A stretch of 64,000 nt of DNA from Sphingomonas montana (GCF_001956315.1 NZ_MOLY01000046.1:343653-407652), one strand, 5' to 3'; positions 28,868-38,571 are shown, counted from the first letter of the stretch. Notes: generated by a model from the letters alone, not told the origin. Translations and numbers: made by a program.

Positions 28868-29025
28868 GCGCAGTCCCGGATTAACATCGTCGTGTGACGG
28901 CAGGACCTTTGCGTCATCGTGGCGGGTCGCAAAGATTTGCCATGTTGGCTTTGGCGGCCTCTGGCCAGTGATCATGCATCGCCGGGACGTGGTGACCGGA
29001 GCGGGTTGTCGCTCCGGTCCCGGTT

Positions 29026-29241
29026 TTACTTGCCGCGGCCGGTCTTGGCCTGCAGTTCGTCGATTTTCTTCGAGGCGTCGGCCTTGGTCAGGCTGTCGTC
29101 GAATTCCTCACCGGCTTCCTCGCTCAGCGTCTTCAGATAGGAAGCCTGCGCGCCGGTCATGGCTTCGTCGCCCGTGGTCCAATCCGCCGGATCCTTTTCG
29201 GCGTTGGAGGTCGGGTGCGTCTTGGGGTTCTCGGTGGTCAT
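29026..29241 (-). CDS. DUF3072 domain protein
   Basis: A 71-residue soluble protein whose C-terminal half, MTGAQASYLKTLSEEAGEE then LTKADASKKIDELQAKTG, matches the DUF3072 pattern. The N-terminal third is polar and probably disordered. The ATG at 29241 follows AAGGA on the minus strand. Function of the domain is unknown. It is divergent from kup. Confidence 0.85.
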   Translation of the reverse strand: MTTENPKTHPTSNAEKDPADWTTGDEAMTGAQASYLKTLSEEAGEEFDDSLTKADASKKIDELQAKTGRGK

Positions 29242-29483
29242 GGACGTCCTTTCATCATGCGGAAGGAGAACGTCGATGTTCGCTTTGCGTTCCGGTATTG
29301 GGATGCCCGACCGGACGAACGGTGCCGCGCGCGTAGCGATCCCATATGTTTTCGGGCACGCCATATAATGATCGTATGGTGCCGGCGCGTTGCGGCGCGG
29401 AAATGCGGGTGCTAGGGCGGCGGCGACGCAGCCGGACGGCGGCGAAGGGGCCAGTACGACATCATGCGGATTATGGTCGGTCG

Positions 29484-31427
29484 ATGAGCGTTTCCGACGC
29501 CGGTCCCGCGGGTGCGGACACCGACGCGCCGACCGAGGCGCAGCATGGCCATGGGCAGCAGAGCCTGCTGAAACTGTCGGTCGGTGCGATCGGCATCGTG
29601 TTCGGCGATATCGGTACGAGTCCGCTCTATGCGTTTCGCGAGACGTTCGCGGGGCATCACCCGCTGACGCCGGACCGGTTGCACGTGCTGGGCGTGCTGA
29701 GCCTGATCTTCTGGTCGATGATGCTGGTCGTCACGATCAAATATGTCAGCATCATCATGCGCGCCGACAACAAGGGCGAGGGCGGCAGCCTGGCGCTGCT
29801 GGCGCTGATCAACCGCAAGGGCGGCGGCAAGCGGCGCTGGAACAAGGGAATCGTGCTGCTGGGCGTGTTCGCCACCGCGCTGTTCTACGGCGACAGCATG
29901 ATCACGCCGGCGATTTCGGTGCTGTCGGCGGTGGAGGGCCTGGCCGTGGTGGAGACCGCGTTCGCGCCGCTGGTGCTGCCGATCGCGATCACGATCCTGG
30001 TCGGGCTGTTCTTCATCCAGGCGCGCGGCACCGCGAAGGTCGGCATGCTGTTCGGCCCGATCATGCTGGTGTATTTCACCGTGCTGGCGGGGCTGGGACT
30101 GCTGCATATCGTGCAGACGCCGACGATCTTCGAGGCGCTGAACCCGGTGCATGCCGCGCGGTTCTTCGTCGCCGAAGGGGTGAGTGCGTTCCTGGCGATG
30201 GGATCGGTCGTGCTGGCGGTGACCGGGGCGGAGGCGCTGTACGCCGACATGGGGCATTTCGGGCGGAACCCGATCCGCGTGTCCTGGATGTTCTTCGTCC
30301 TGCCCGCGCTGATGCTGAACTATCTGGGGCAGGGCGCGATGCTGCTGTCGTTGAGCCCGGCCGAGGCGATGCAGGCGATCCATAACCCGTTCTTCCTGCT
30401 GGCCCCGGAGAATTTCCGGCTGCCGCTGGTCATTCTGGCCACGATGGCGACGGTGATCGCCAGCCAGGCGGTTATATCCGGCGCGTTCTCGGTGACGCAG
30501 CAGGCGATCCAGCTGGGCTTCATGCCGCGGCTGCGCATCGTCCATACGAGCAGCCAGGCGGCGGGGCAGATCTACATCCCGGCGATCAACTGGGCGTTGA
30601 TGGTGATGGTGATCCTGCTGGTGCTGACGTTCCGGTCGTCGAGCAATCTGGCGGCGGCGTACGGGATCGCGGTGACGGGCGCGATGCTGATCGATACCGC
30701 GCTGATCGCGGTGGTGCTGGTCAGCCTGTGGCACTGGAACAAGCTGTGGGCCGGGTTCCTGGTGGCCGTATTCGGCATCATCGACGTCGCCTATTTCGGG
30801 GCGAACCTGACCAAGGTGCCGGACGGCGGCTGGTTCCCGCTGCTGATCGGGTTCCTCGCGTTCACGCTGCTGACGACCTGGGCGCGCGGGCGGCAGCTGA
30901 TGATCGACCGGATGCGCGAATCCGCGATGCCGGTGCAGGTGTTCGTGAAATCCGCGGCGAGCAGCGCGACGCGCGTGGCGGGCACGGCGGTGTTCATGAC
31001 ATCCAGCGCGGAAGGTGTGCCGCATGCGCTGCTCCATAATCTAAAACACAACAAGGTGCTGCACGAGCGGGTGATCCTGCTGACCGTCAAGATCGAGGAC
31101 GTGCCCTATGTCATCACCGGGCGGCGGACGGTGATGGAGGATCTGGGGCAGGGCTTCTTCCGGCTGGTCATCCGGTTCGGGTTCATGGAGGAACCCGACG
31201 TGCCGGGCGCATTGAAGGATGTCGAGAATTGCGGGCAGGGGTTCCGGATGATGGACACCAGCTTCTTCCTGGCGCGGCAGACGCTGATCGCATCGTCCCG
31301 GCCGGGGATGGCGATCTGGCGCGAGAAGCTGTTCGCATGGATGCTGCGCAACGCGGAAAGCGCGATGGAATTCTTCAAGCTGCCCACCAACCGCGTCGTG
31401 GAATTGGGCAGTCAGGTCGAGATCTGA
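29484..31427 (+). CDS. kup: Kup-type potassium uptake protein
   Basis: A 647-residue inner-membrane K+ symporter of the KUP/HAK/KT family. After a short polar N-terminus the first helix holds [18 protein letters not shown], the family signature with the K+-site Asp. About 12 helices follow, then a cytosolic C-terminal domain from about residue 455. YLGQGAMLL and the downstream YAGG-like regions are conserved. The ATG at 29484 was chosen because the frame upstream is basic and unconserved. It is divergent from the DUF3072 gene. Confidence 0.95.
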   Translation: MSVSDAGPAGADTDAPTEAQHGHGQQSLLKLSVGAIGIVFGDIGTSPLYAFRETFAGHHPLTPDRLHVLGVLSLIFWSMMLVVTIKYVSIIMRADNKGEGGSLALLALINRKGGGKRRWNKGIVLLGVFATALFYGDSMITPAISVLSAVEGLAVVETAFAPLVLPIAITILVGLFFIQARGTAKVGMLFGPIMLVYFTVLAGLGLLHIVQTPTIFEALNPVHAARFFVAEGVSAFLAMGSVVLAVTGAEALYADMGHFGRNPIRVSWMFFVLPALMLNYLGQGAMLLSLSPAEAMQAIHNPFFLLAPENFRLPLVILATMATVIASQAVISGAFSVTQQAIQLGFMPRLRIVHTSSQAAGQIYIPAINWALMVMVILLVLTFRSSSNLAAAYGIAVTGAMLIDTALIAVVLVSLWHWNKLWAGFLVAVFGIIDVAYFGANLTKVPDGGWFPLLIGFLAFTLLTTWARGRQLMIDRMRESAMPVQVFVKSAASSATRVAGTAVFMTSSAEGVPHALLHNLKHNKVLHERVILLTVKIEDVPYVITGRRTVMEDLGQGFFRLVIRFGFMEEPDVPGALKDVENCGQGFRMMDTSFFLARQTLIASSRPGMAIWREKLFAWMLRNAESAMEFFKLPTNRVVELGSQVEI

Positions 31428-31458
31428 GGGCGGATGGCGGAGGTTTGACCAACGATTC

Positions 31459-31550
31459 GTCATCCAGACGGAAGTCAGGATCCATTATCGCTACGGTCGG
31501 ATCAGCCTTGAGCGTAGTGACAAGGGATCCCAGCGTCCGCTGGGGTGACG
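31459..31550. repeat. 92-base composite palindromic element, family C, copy 1
   Basis: Begins GTCATCCAGACGGAAGTCAG and ends GTCCGCTGGGGTGAC. It is an inverted copy of 40926-41018: the first 34 bases differ at one position, the middle diverges, and the last 35 are about 80% alike. Both halves carry their own small inverted repeats, like a REP pair. Confidence 0.75.
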
Positions 31551-31602
31551 GCGAAGAGGTTGCGCAGTTGGGCGAAGTGGCAATCTCCTCGATGGCCGAC
31601 CG

Positions 31603-32172
31603 ATGCGCGTAGCGATCCTGCTGGCGGCGGGGCGGTCGCGGCGGTTCGGGCGGGCGAACAAGCTGCTGGTGCAGAGCGGCGGGCTTCGGCTGATCGACCG
31701 CACGCTGGCGATCGCGCGCGCGGCACCGGTGGCGCGGGTGGTGGTGGTGACCGGGCATGACGCGCCCGCCGTGACGCGGGCCGCGCGCGGGGTGCGGACG
31801 ACGATCGTCCACGCGCGGGACCATGAAGCGGGGATGGGCGCGAGCCTGGCCGCCGGGCTGGCTGTGTTGCGCCCGCGCGAGCGGGAGGTGATCGTGCTGC
31901 TGGCCGACATGCCGGGGGTGCCGGGCGGACTGGCGGCGCGTCTGTGGCGGGCCTTGCGGCCGGGGGACGCCGGCGTCCGGCCGGTATGGCGGGGGCTGCC
32001 GGGGCATCCGGTGCTGCTGCGCCTGCCACTGGTGCAGATGCCGACGGGCGATGCCGGGCCGGGGCGGGGCGCGCGGTTGCGGCCGGTGCCGGGACCGCGG
32101 GGTTGCGTGCAGGACGTCGACACGCGCGGGATGCTGGCGCGCGCCGTAACCAAGCGCCGCCCCGCGCGTTAG
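31603..32172 (+). CDS. MobA-like NTP transferase
   Basis: A 189-residue nucleotidyltransferase of the MobA/MocA type. The nucleotide-binding signature LLAAGRSRRFGRANKLL is at residues 6-22, and LADMPGVPGGL near 104 is the metal-binding part. GHPVLL near 139 is also typical. Relatives load CMP or GMP onto molybdopterin; the XdhC or molybdoenzyme partners are not in the window, so the exact role is open. It is 24 bases before the PRC-barrel gene. Confidence 0.85.
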   Translation: MRVAILLAAGRSRRFGRANKLLVQSGGLRLIDRTLAIARAAPVARVVVVTGHDAPAVTRAARGVRTTIVHARDHEAGMGASLAAGLAVLRPREREVIVLLADMPGVPGGLAARLWRALRPGDAGVRPVWRGLPGHPVLLRLPLVQMPTGDAGPGRGARLRPVPGPRGCVQDVDTRGMLARAVTKRRPAR

Positions 32173-32196
32173 AGGCTCCGTTCAAGCAGGGGCGAC

Positions 32197-32751
32197 ATGG
32201 TGGAAGACATAGCAGGATGGATCGCGCCGATCGCGACGATGGTGGCGGCGATGATGACCGCCGCCAATCTGGGCACGCGGACGACGGGCTGGGGCTTCGT
32301 GGTGTTCACGGTCGGGTCGATCGCCTGGATCGTCGTCGCCACCGCATCCGGGCAATCCAACCTGCTCCTTTCGAACGCGTTCCTGACCGCGGTCAACCTG
32401 GTCGGCATCTGGCGCTGGCTGGGGCACCGGGCGCGTGTGGAGGACAGTGCGTCCGCCGCCATCGCGCGCAGCCGCGCGGACGGGGCGGTCCCGGTACTGT
32501 TGGCGGCGACCACGTTGCAGGGTCGGGCGGTCAAGGGGCAGGACGGGGCGGTCGTGGCGACCGCGGTGGAGGCGATGGCGGACTGTCGCGACGGGCGGAT
32601 TGACTATCTGATCGTCAGCGTCGGCGGGCTGGCCGGGGTGGGCGAGACGCTGCACCGCCTGCCGTGGCGGCGCGTGACGGTGCATGACGACGGGCTGGCG
32701 ACGGACCTGACGCCGGACGATGCGCGCGCGCTGGCGGGTGCGGAGGCATGA
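32197..32751 (+). CDS. Membrane protein with PRC-barrel domain
   Basis: A 184-residue protein with two to three N-terminal hydrophobic stretches (about residues 5-24, 29-48 and 55-70), then a PRC-barrel from about residue 98 (LQGRAVKGQDGAVVATAVE, YLIVSVGGLAGVG, LPWRRVTVHDDG). PRC-barrels bind RNA or partner proteins in RimM and photosynthetic reaction centre H subunits. GGGG-type ribosome site six bases before the ATG. Its stop overlaps the start of the next gene by ATGA. Role unknown. Confidence 0.8.
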   Translation: MVEDIAGWIAPIATMVAAMMTAANLGTRTTGWGFVVFTVGSIAWIVVATASGQSNLLLSNAFLTAVNLVGIWRWLGHRARVEDSASAAIARSRADGAVPVLLAATTLQGRAVKGQDGAVVATAVEAMADCRDGRIDYLIVSVGGLAGVGETLHRLPWRRVTVHDDGLATDLTPDDARALAGAEA

Positions 32752-33257
32752 TGGCGCCGCTGATCCTGTCCGCCCTGTTCGGGCCGGCGGACTTCGACTA
32801 TCTCGACGGGCTGCGGCGCGCGCATTTCCCGCCGGACCGCAATGTCATCGCAGCGCATCTGACCTTGTTTCACCACCTGCCGCCATCGGTGGCGGACGAG
32901 GTGGAGCGGCGCGTCGCCGAACTGTGCCGGGCCGCGCCGCCGGCGGCGGTGATATCGGAACCGGTCAATCTGGGGCGCGGCGTCGCGTTGCGGGTACGCA
33001 GCCCCGAACTGGCGGCGATGCGCGCGGACCTGGCCGAGGCGTTCGCGACGATGCTGACCCCGCAGGACGGACAGGGCTGGCGCGCGCATGTGACGATCCA
33101 GAACAAGGTCCGGCCCGAGGAGGCGCGGGCGCTGCTGACGACGATGCGGGCGGGGTGGCGCGAAAGGCCGCTGGCGATCGTCGGGCTGGCGGGCTGGTGG
33201 TATCGCGACGGGCCTTGGGAGGTGGCGTTCCGGCGGAGTTTCCGCGGGGTAGAGTAA
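32748..33257 (+). CDS. 2'-5' RNA ligase family protein (2H phosphoesterase)
   Basis: A 169-residue protein with the two HxTx motifs of the LigT/2H superfamily, HLTL in AAHLTLFHHL near residue 36 and HVTI in AHVTIQNKV near 111. These His pairs cut or join 2'-5' or cyclic phosphodiesters in relatives. It is coupled by ATGA to the PRC-barrel gene. The biological substrate is unknown. Confidence 0.88.
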   Translation: MMAPLILSALFGPADFDYLDGLRRAHFPPDRNVIAAHLTLFHHLPPSVADEVERRVAELCRAAPPAAVISEPVNLGRGVALRVRSPELAAMRADLAEAFATMLTPQDGQGWRAHVTIQNKVRPEEARALLTTMRAGWRERPLAIVGLAGWWYRDGPWEVAFRRSFRGVE

Positions 33258-33333
33258 GAGGGGAAAATTGCTTCCGGCCGTGGCCGCGGCGGAGGTGAAC
33301 TCCGACCTGTTTCAACTCGCGAGAAGAAGCGGG

Positions 33334-33354
33334 ATCCCGGATCAAGTCCGGGAT
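33334..33354. repeat. Perfect palindrome, REP family A
   Basis: ATCCCGGA and TCCGGGAT around TCAAG. A second inverted piece, CATCCCGGCTTCCGCCGGGATG, split here as CATCCCGGC and GCCGGGATG, lies at about 33412-33433. Together they fill the gap between two convergent genes. Confidence 0.8.
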
Positions 33355-33480
33355 GACGGCTCTCGAGGGTGTCGCTTCATTTGTCGTCAAATGCTGCGCC
33401 GCCGCTGTAGTCATCCCGGCTTCCGCCGGGATGACGGTCTCGGGGCGATGACAGGGTGGACCCCCGCTTCCGCTGTCTGC

Positions 33481-33888
33481 TCAGTCGATCTGGCCGATGC
33501 CGGTGCAGCTGAGGTCGAAGGCCGCGAGACCGGCGTCGAGGTAGCCGGCGAGCATCGGCATTTCCATCAGCTGTTCCGCCGGGGTTTCGCCGCCGCGGTC
33601 GTTGGCTTCCTCAAGCGCCTCTTCCCACTCGGTCGATTCGTAGGTGCCGCGACCGATCCAGGCGAGTGCCAGCACCTCGGCGATCTGATCGTCGGCCAGG
33701 TCATCGAGTGCGGCGGCCATTTCCTCTTCGACCACGGTGTTGGTCTCGTCGTCCATGACGGCGAAGGCATCGTCGGCGTCGAGCGGATCCTCGTCCTCGT
33801 CGGCGGTCAGCCCCGGGACCTGCGCTTCCATCTCACGCGCGCGGATGATGAGGCGGCAGACCGTCTCGAGCGATACCGTAAGTTCCAT
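33481..33888 (-). CDS. DUF3775 family protein
   Basis: A 135-residue acidic protein. The N-terminal LETVCRLIIRAREMEAQVPG and central LDDLADDQIAEVLALAWIGRG match the DUF3775 pattern; an Asp/Glu-rich stretch lies between (about residues 30-55). No membrane segment. Function is unknown. AGGAGA precedes the ATG. The gene is convergent with the LigT-like gene and ends about 120 bases before tRNA-Met on the genome map. Confidence 0.82.
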   Translation of the reverse strand: MELTVSLETVCRLIIRAREMEAQVPGLTADEDEDPLDADDAFAVMDDETNTVVEEEMAAALDDLADDQIAEVLALAWIGRGTYESTEWEEALEEANDRGGETPAEQLMEMPMLAGYLDAGLAAFDLSCTGIGQID

Positions 33889-34011
33889 TGCCGTCTCCTG
33901 TCGAGCCTATCGACCCCCCGAACGACACGCGCGACCGCTGGTTCCGCAGCGTCGAGCGACGGCAATGCTTTGTCGAAAAAGGAAATCGCAGAGCAGACTG
34001 GTCTGTTGTGG

Positions 34012-34088
34012 TGGTAGCGAAGGAGGGACTTGAACCCCCGACCCCAGGATTATGATTCCCGTGCTCTAACCAGCTGAGCTACTTCGCC
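34012..34088 (-). tRNA. tRNA-Met, elongator (anticodon CAT)
   Basis: Complete cloverleaf on the minus strand: acceptor GGCGAAG/CTTCGCT with a G-U first pair, D arm AGCTCAGCTGGTTAGAGC, anticodon loop ATCATAA, T arm GGGTTCAAGTCCC, encoded CCA. CAT could also be an Ile2 tRNA after lysidine modification, but overall sequence fits elongator Met. Confidence 0.92.
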
Positions 34089-34213
34089 ATACCCGGCAGT
34101 CCGCTCTGCGATGGCGGGGCCTATAGCAGCGCGGGCGGCGCGGTCAACCGCTTGTCGCGTCAGCGGTCGGCACGGCGGAGGCTCGACGGCGGGGCGGGGT
34201 GCGCGCTAACAGC

Positions 34214-36496
34214 ATGTCGTCCGTCCCTGTCCGAAAGACCGCCATGTCGCGTGTGCCCATCGTTCTTGCCGCCCTCCTGTCCTCGGCCGCCGGCGCGCAG
34301 GTGCCCGCCCAGCCGCCTGTCCAGGCCGCTGCGCCGCAGGCGTTGACGCTTGACCGGGTGTTCGCCAGCCCGTCGCTGAACGGCGCGGTGCCGCGCAGCC
34401 CGAAACTGTCACCCGACGGAAAGCTGGCCACGCTGCTGCGCGCGCGCGCGGACGACCGCGACCGTTACGACCTGTGGGCGGTGGACACCACGACCGGGCA
34501 GTCGCGGATGCTGGTGGACAGCCGCAAGGTCGGGAGCGGCGCGGAGATATCGGAAGCGGAAAAGATGCGGCGTGAGCGGGCCCGCGTCGGCGGAACGCGC
34601 GGCATCGTGGACTATGACTGGGCGCCGGACGGCAAGGCGCTCCTGGTCCCGATCGACGGCGACCTGTATCTGGCCGGGCTGGACGGTGCGGTCCGCCGGC
34701 TGACCGCGACGCCCACGTCGGAAGTGGACGCCGCGGTATCGACCGGCGGGCGCTACGTCAGTTTCGTGCGCGATCAGGACCTGTACGTCGTCGATACGGG
34801 GTCGGGCGTGGAACGGCGGCTGACCAGCGGCGGGGGTGGCACGGTGACCTGGGGATCGGCCGAATTCGTCGCGCAGGAGGAAATGGACCGCCATACCGGC
34901 CATTGGTGGGCACCGAACGACGCGCGGATCGCGGTCGCGCGGGTGGACGAGGCTAAGGTGAAGGTCGTGACGCGCGCGGCGATCGGCGCGGAAGGGACGC
35001 GGTTGTTCGAACAGCGTTACCCGGCGGCCGGCACCCCTAATGCCGATGTGCAGCTCTATATCATGGCACCGGACGGGACGGGGCGGGTGAAGGTGGACCT
35101 TGGGACCGATCCGGACATCTACCTGGCGCGGGTCGACTGGTCGAAGGATGGCGGGTCGCTCTACGTCCAGCGCGAGAGCCGGGACCAGCACAGGCTCGAC
35201 CTGCTGGAGGTGGACCCCGACACGGGCAAGTCGAAGCTGCTGTTCAGCGAGACGGCCAAGACCTGGATCAACCTGAACGACGGGCTGCATTCGTTGAGCG
35301 ACGGCAGCCTGATCTGGATGTCGGAGCGCAGCGGCTATGCGCATATCTATCGCTATGCGCGGGGCAAATGGTCCGCGCTGACCAAGGGCGACTGGGCGGT
35401 GAAGGACGTGGTCGGCGTCGACGAGACGGGAGGCAAGGTGTATTTCCTGGCCAATCGCGACAGCCCGATCGAGCAGCAGCTCTATTCGGTCGACCTGACG
35501 AAGCCGAAGGCGCCGGTGCAGTTGACCGAGACCGGCTGGTTCAACGGCGCGACGATGGACCGGACCGCGACCAAGGCGCTGGTGTTCCGATCGAACCCGT
35601 CGCAGCCGCCGCAGGTGTATCTGGCCGATGCGGCGGGCGCGCGGGTCGCGTGGATCGAGGAGAACCGGCTGGATGCCGCGCACCCCTATGCGCCGTATCT
35701 GCCCGGCCATGCGGTGCCGGTGTTCGGGACGCTGAAGGCCAGGGACGGCAGCGAATTGCAATATAAGCTGCTGTCGCCGCCGCGCGAGCCGGGCAGGCGC
35801 TATCCGGTGTTCGTGCAGGTGTATGGCGGGCCGGGGGCGGGGCGGCAGGTGACGCGCAGCTGGGGACCGGCGATCCAGCAATATCTGGTCGATCGCGGGT
35901 GGATCGTGTTCTCGGTCGACGGGCGCGGGACGCCGGATCGCGGCGCGGCGTTCGAGAACCAGATCTACAAGGCGATGGGGACCGTGGAGGTCGAGGACCA
36001 GCTGACGGGCGTTGCCTGGCTGAAGGCGCAGCCGTTCGTCGATCCGGGCAAGATCGCGGTCAATGGCTGGTCCTATGGCGGGTACATGGCGCTGAAGCTG
36101 CTGGAGAAGGCACCGGGCGTGTTCGCGGCCGGTGTGTCGGGCGCGCCCGTGACGCGGTGGGAACTGTACGACACCCATTATACCGAACGCTACATGGGCA
36201 ACCCGGCGACCGATGCGAAACCCTATGCCGCGTCCGATGCTCTGCCGTTCGCCACGCAGATCCGCGATCCGTTGCTGATGCTGCACGGCATGGCGGACGA
36301 CAATGTGGTGTTCGAGAATTCGACCGCATTCTACGCCAAGCTGCAGGAGGCCAAGCTGCCGTTCGAGATGATGGCGTATCCCGGAAAGACGCACGGCGTG
36401 TCGGGCGAGGGCGCGCAGACCCATGTGTGGCGAACGATCACCGATTTCCTGGACCGGCAGGTCGTGGGGGCGGTGAACGAGAGGGTCGCCAAGTAG
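34214..36496 (+). CDS. Dipeptidyl peptidase IV-like S9 peptidase
   Basis: A 760-residue exported serine peptidase of the S9B type, expected to remove N-terminal X-Pro dipeptides in the periplasm. A signal peptide (VPIVLAALLSSAAGA) leads it; ATGs at 34214 and 34244 both fit and the choice is uncertain. The beta-propeller domain includes FVAQEEMDRHTGHWWAPN, where the EE pair binds the peptide N-terminus. The hydrolase domain has GWSYGGYM (Ser near 619), GMADDNVV (Asp near 695) and GKTHGVSG (His near 726). It stands alone after tRNA-Met. Confidence 0.94.
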   Translation: MSSVPVRKTAMSRVPIVLAALLSSAAGAQVPAQPPVQAAAPQALTLDRVFASPSLNGAVPRSPKLSPDGKLATLLRARADDRDRYDLWAVDTTTGQSRMLVDSRKVGSGAEISEAEKMRRERARVGGTRGIVDYDWAPDGKALLVPIDGDLYLAGLDGAVRRLTATPTSEVDAAVSTGGRYVSFVRDQDLYVVDTGSGVERRLTSGGGGTVTWGSAEFVAQEEMDRHTGHWWAPNDARIAVARVDEAKVKVVTRAAIGAEGTRLFEQRYPAAGTPNADVQLYIMAPDGTGRVKVDLGTDPDIYLARVDWSKDGGSLYVQRESRDQHRLDLLEVDPDTGKSKLLFSETAKTWINLNDGLHSLSDGSLIWMSERSGYAHIYRYARGKWSALTKGDWAVKDVVGVDETGGKVYFLANRDSPIEQQLYSVDLTKPKAPVQLTETGWFNGATMDRTATKALVFRSNPSQPPQVYLADAAGARVAWIEENRLDAAHPYAPYLPGHAVPVFGTLKARDGSELQYKLLSPPREPGRRYPVFVQVYGGPGAGRQVTRSWGPAIQQYLVDRGWIVFSVDGRGTPDRGAAFENQIYKAMGTVEVEDQLTGVAWLKAQPFVDPGKIAVNGWSYGGYMALKLLEKAPGVFAAGVSGAPVTRWELYDTHYTERYMGNPATDAKPYAASDALPFATQIRDPLLMLHGMADDNVVFENSTAFYAKLQEAKLPFEMMAYPGKTHGVSGEGAQTHVWRTITDFLDRQVVGAVNERVAK

Positions 36497-36635
36497 CGGT
36501 GGTCGTATTCCGGCGAAGGCCGGGACCCAGACTCGGCCGTTCCATCTAGACCTCGGCCTTTGCCGGGGTACGGGATGTTTCGGATATCTCGACTTGCTCT
36601 CGCCCGCCGTGGCGCTTACATCCAGGGCATAATGC

Positions 36636-36672
36636 GGCCGCTCCCCAAAAACCGGGGGGCGGCCCTTTCTTT
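36636..36672 (+). terminator. Hairpin with T-rich tail before trcR
   Basis: GGCCGCTCCCC pairs with GGGGGGCGGCC (11 pairs, one G-U) around AAAAACC, followed by CTTTCTTT. It is a Rho-independent terminator shape and lies only 15 bases upstream of the next start codon, so it may be a leader attenuator of trcR as well as the end of the peptidase transcript. CATAAT at 36628-36633 just before it could be a -10 box. Confidence 0.65.
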
Positions 36673-36686
36673 ATCCGGAGTGTTTC

Positions 36687-37358
36687 ATGTCCCAGCCCCT
36701 CATGCCCCATGCGACCGCGTCGTGGCTGGTCGACAACAGCGCGCTGAGTTTCGAGCAGATCGCCGCCTTCTGCGGGCTGCACATCCTGGAGGTGCAGGCG
36801 ATCGCGGACGACATGGCGGCGACCAAGCTGACCGGGCGTGACCCGATCCGCGCGGGCGAGCTAAGCCAGGCGGAGATCGACAAGGGCCAGGCGGACCCGG
36901 ACTATCGCCTCGTCATGCTGAAGGGGCCGGACCAGGTCCGCCGGACTAAGGGGCCGCGCTATACCCCCGTGTCCAAGCGGCAGGACAAGCCGGATGGCAT
37001 CAGCTGGATCATCCGCAACCATCCGGAAGTGACCGACGGCCAGATCGGCAAGCTGATCGGCACGACGCGCGACACGATTTCCAAGATCCGCGACCGCAGC
37101 CACTGGAACATCGCGAACATCACGCCGAAGGATCCGGTGACGCTGGGCCTGTGTTCGCAGCGCGAGCTGGACGCGTTGGTCGCCAAGGCGGCGAAGGCGG
37201 CTGGCATCGAAGCACCGACCGACACGCGGCTGGACGGCGACCGCAGCGCGTTGATCGAGGAACTGCGCGCCCAGCGCGAGGCCGCGGCGAACGCGCCAGA
37301 AGGGGCCGCCCCGCTGTTGCCGGGCGGCATCGTCGATCCGTTCAAGCGTCGCGACTGA
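36687..37358 (+). CDS. trcR: DUF1013 transcriptional regulator (TrcR family)
   Basis: A 223-residue cytoplasmic protein of the alphaproteobacterial DUF1013 family, known in Caulobacter as the cell-cycle regulator TrcR. Two helix-turn-helix-like parts are visible: LSFEQIAAFCGLHILEVQAI (about residues 20-39) and VTDGQIGKLIGTTRDTISKI (about 112-131). The middle has PRYTPVSKRQDKPDGISWI, strongly conserved. The C-terminal tail is Ala/Pro-rich and ends DPFKRRD. CGGAG lies before the ATG. Its 3' end overlaps the next convergent gene by 17 bases. Confidence 0.9.
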   Translation: MSQPLMPHATASWLVDNSALSFEQIAAFCGLHILEVQAIADDMAATKLTGRDPIRAGELSQAEIDKGQADPDYRLVMLKGPDQVRRTKGPRYTPVSKRQDKPDGISWIIRNHPEVTDGQIGKLIGTTRDTISKIRDRSHWNIANITPKDPVTLGLCSQRELDALVAKAAKAAGIEAPTDTRLDGDRSALIEELRAQREAAANAPEGAAPLLPGGIVDPFKRRD

Positions 37359-37698
37359 CAGGCGCAGTGACGGGGGCAGCGGCGGCGCGTTTCGCCGCGC
37401 GCCGCCACGCCAGCGACCGGGCGTTGAGCGCGTGGAGATCGGCACCGGCCAAGACGGCTTCACCCAGCCGGACCGCGGCGATCAGCTCGGTATCCGAGAT
37501 ATGGGCATAGGCCGGGCGGCCGGCGACATGATCGTACCAGCAGCCGCCCAGCGCATTGTCCAGCAGGATGCGCTGGAAACAATGATCGGCCGAAACAGGC
37601 CAGTCGCGCGCCGCCGCGGATCGTGGCAGAACATGTCGGGTAAGATCCAGCCAGCGCGCCTGAAGCGTCGCGCGGTCGGCAAGCGGGAGCGGTGTCAT
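37342..37698 (-). CDS. Hypothetical protein with WPVSADHCF motif
   Basis: A 118-residue soluble protein. Conserved-looking core: WPVSADHCFQRILLDNALGG near residues 33-52 and GRPAYAHISDTEL near 60-72, followed by an Ala-rich end. I do not recognise the family; the density of Cys, His and Trp in the core suggests a real, folded protein. It is convergent with trcR and overlaps it by 17 bases, and is divergent from the transglutaminase-like gene with 60 bases between. Confidence 0.6.
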   Translation of the reverse strand: MTPLPLADRATLQARWLDLTRHVLPRSAAARDWPVSADHCFQRILLDNALGGCWYDHVAGRPAYAHISDTELIAAVRLGEAVLAGADLHALNARSLAWRRAAKRAAAAPVTAPVSRDA

Positions 37699-37758
37699 CG
37701 AACAGGAACGCGCGGGCGGCCAGCCCGTTGCGGCATGTACCAAGGGAACGGTGACGCG

Positions 37759-38541
37759 ATGCGGCTGAGAATCGATGCGACGTTGGATTACCAGCTGCCG
37801 GAACCCTATGACGTCCTGCTCGCGATCGAGGCGGCACCGACGGCCGACCAGCGGCTGATCGAGGACGGTCTGACGGTGCAGGGCGCGGGGCCGCTGCGCA
37901 CCGTGCCGGGCGAGGACGGCGTCGGGCGGCGCACGCTGATGCGCGCGTCGGGCGGGCGTTTGCTGGCGACCTATCACGGGGTGTTCGACGTGGAGCGGCC
38001 GGCACCGCAGCTGGCGGGTCTGGCCCGCGTGGCGACGCGCGACCTGCCGGGCGACGTGCTGCCGTTCCTGTGGCCCAGCCGATATTGCGAGTCCGACAAG
38101 TTTTCGGGTTTCGTCCACCGCGAGTTTCCGGGGCTGGACGGCGGCACCAAGGTCGCGGCGATGGCGGACTGGGTACACCGTCATGTCGACTATGTCATGG
38201 GATCGAGCGACGGGACGACGACTGCGGTCGATTGCTTCGTGCATCGGGCGGGCGTGTGCCGCGATTTCGCCCATCTGATGGCCAGCCTGGCGCGGGCTGA
38301 CGGTATTCCGGCACGGGTGGTGTCGGCCTATGCCTGGGGGCTGGAACCGGAGGATTTCCACGCGGTGGTGGAGGTCTGGCTGGACGGCGGCTGGCATCTG
38401 GTGGACGCGACGCGGCTGGCCAAGACGGAGGGCATGGTGCGGACCGCGGTGGGACGCGACGCCACCGACATCGCGTTCATGACGGTGTTCGGTAGTGCGC
38501 GACTGAACAATCAGCAGGTGCGGGTGACCCGGCTGGATTAA
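37759..38541 (+). CDS. Transglutaminase-like cysteine peptidase
   Basis: A 260-residue protein with a beta-rich N-terminal domain (starting MRLRIDATLDYQLPEP) and a transglutaminase-like core: Cys in RAGVCRDFAHLMASLARADG near residue 167, His in DFHAVVEVW near 201 and Asp in HLVDATRLA near 215, the complete catalytic triad. Relatives are proteases or peptide-modifying enzymes, often next to circularly permuted ATP-grasp genes, which are absent here. No signal peptide is seen. Confidence 0.88.
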   Translation: MRLRIDATLDYQLPEPYDVLLAIEAAPTADQRLIEDGLTVQGAGPLRTVPGEDGVGRRTLMRASGGRLLATYHGVFDVERPAPQLAGLARVATRDLPGDVLPFLWPSRYCESDKFSGFVHREFPGLDGGTKVAAMADWVHRHVDYVMGSSDGTTTAVDCFVHRAGVCRDFAHLMASLARADGIPARVVSAYAWGLEPEDFHAVVEVWLDGGWHLVDATRLAKTEGMVRTAVGRDATDIAFMTVFGSARLNNQQVRVTRLD

Positions 38542-38571
38542 GGGACGGACGGTTGGCCGTCAGACGCAGCG

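Noticed and set aside
29412..31037. Minus-strand frame antisense to kup
   Set aside because: Gln/His/Arg-rich shadow; kup on the other strand is unambiguous.
34409..36424. Minus-strand 671-codon frame antisense to dipeptidyl peptidase IV
   Set aside because: His/Arg/Pro-rich mirror frame with no domain.
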